This document shows, in pieces, positions 43,401 to 43,431 of a stretch of 43,431 bases of DNA (positions within the stretch are counted from its first letter, which is position 1; each line of letters starts with the position of its first letter). The stretch is from an uncultured Gammaproteobacteria bacterium (lineage in GTDB: Bacteria > Pseudomonadota > Gammaproteobacteria > Xanthomonadales > Xanthomonadaceae), in assembly GCA_946885735.1 (NCBI GenBank), contig CAMPGW010000014.1:1-43431 (forward strand). The letters are read 5' to 3'. The notes beneath the pieces are model-generated. The model saw only the letters and a list, made by a program, of their open reading frames with translations, was not told where the DNA came from and made no database searches. Both the position numbers and the translations under genes were made by a program.

Positions 43401-43428
43401 CCCGTCCTCCGGGCGGGGCGGGGCGGGG
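43401..43428 (+). other. Overlapping hairpin and G-quadruplex motif after mtnA
   Basis: Positions 43411-43428 read GGG-C-GGGG-C-GGGG-C-GGGG, four G-runs with one-base loops, the most stable class of G-quadruplex motif. The first run also pairs with CCCGTCC at 43401-43407 (7 bp, one G-U, 3-nt loop). A T-rich stretch lies just before the hairpin, the wrong side for a plus-strand terminator. The downstream gene is outside the window. Confidence 0.6.
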
Positions 43429-43431
43429 CCG

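Overview
The window is about 43 kb of dense, very GC-rich bacterial chromosome. The gene set and order (smc-zipA-ligA, phoB-phoR-ppk-ppx, creBCD, a full ccmABCDEFGHI operon followed by a MetX-family gene, a two-domain DUF3011 protein, SMC instead of MukB) point to a gammaproteobacterium of the Xanthomonadales/Lysobacterales type; this is inference from gene content. I see no insertion sequence, prophage, CRISPR array or rRNA gene, and no gene-free stretch longer than about 175 bases. Genes are tightly packed, with many 1-11 nt overlaps and several convergent pairs whose stop codons overlap.

Layout. 1-708 (-): start of a GltD-like Fe-S/FAD oxidoreductase cut by the window edge. 874-959 (-): tRNA-Leu(CAA) with its own terminator. 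983-9357 (-): one long unit, ccmABCDEFGHI (cytochrome c maturation), with a MetX-family acyltransferase (probably serine O-succinyltransferase) overlapping the end of ccmI, then cysteine dioxygenase. 9427-11375 (+): methionine/glutamine-type aminotransferase plus omega-amidase. 11372-16282 (-): lipoprotein, mfd, Pat-like GNAT. 16364-19415 (+): ZnT9-like CDF transporter and a TPR-PAS-GGDEF protein. 19412-20266 (-): rlmJ. 20330-23871 (+): creB-creC-creD. 23878-31166 (-): BepA-like protease, then phoB-phoR-ppk-ppx behind a Pho-box-like repeat. 31328-31974 (+): glutaredoxin and an AhpD-like protein. 32074-39459 (+): smc, zipA, ligA, epmA. 39472-40740 (-): GAF-GGDEF diguanylate cyclase. 40914-43376: DUF3011 exported protein (+), unknown protein (-), mtnA (+), ending in a G-quadruplex-prone tract.

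How the genes work together. The phoBR-ppk-ppx unit joins phosphate sensing to polyphosphate synthesis and breakdown. The ccm operon covers heme export, heme chaperoning, apocytochrome thiol reduction and ligation, and its 3' end runs into cysteine synthesis and oxidation genes. The aminotransferase/omega-amidase pair and mtnA are the last and first steps of methionine salvage, 31 kb apart. Two GGDEF proteins both keep the RxxD inhibitory site.

This is mostly a well-known core-genome region; I found no convincing undescribed system. The more unusual signals are at the nucleotide level: a set of -10-like hexamers placed 5-9 nt before start codons (predicted leaderless mRNAs), one of which contains the upstream gene's stop codon; a hairpin carrying both stop codons of creD and ppx; a hairpin/G-quadruplex overlap at the right edge; and coupling of a cysteine-biosynthesis acyltransferase to ccmI.
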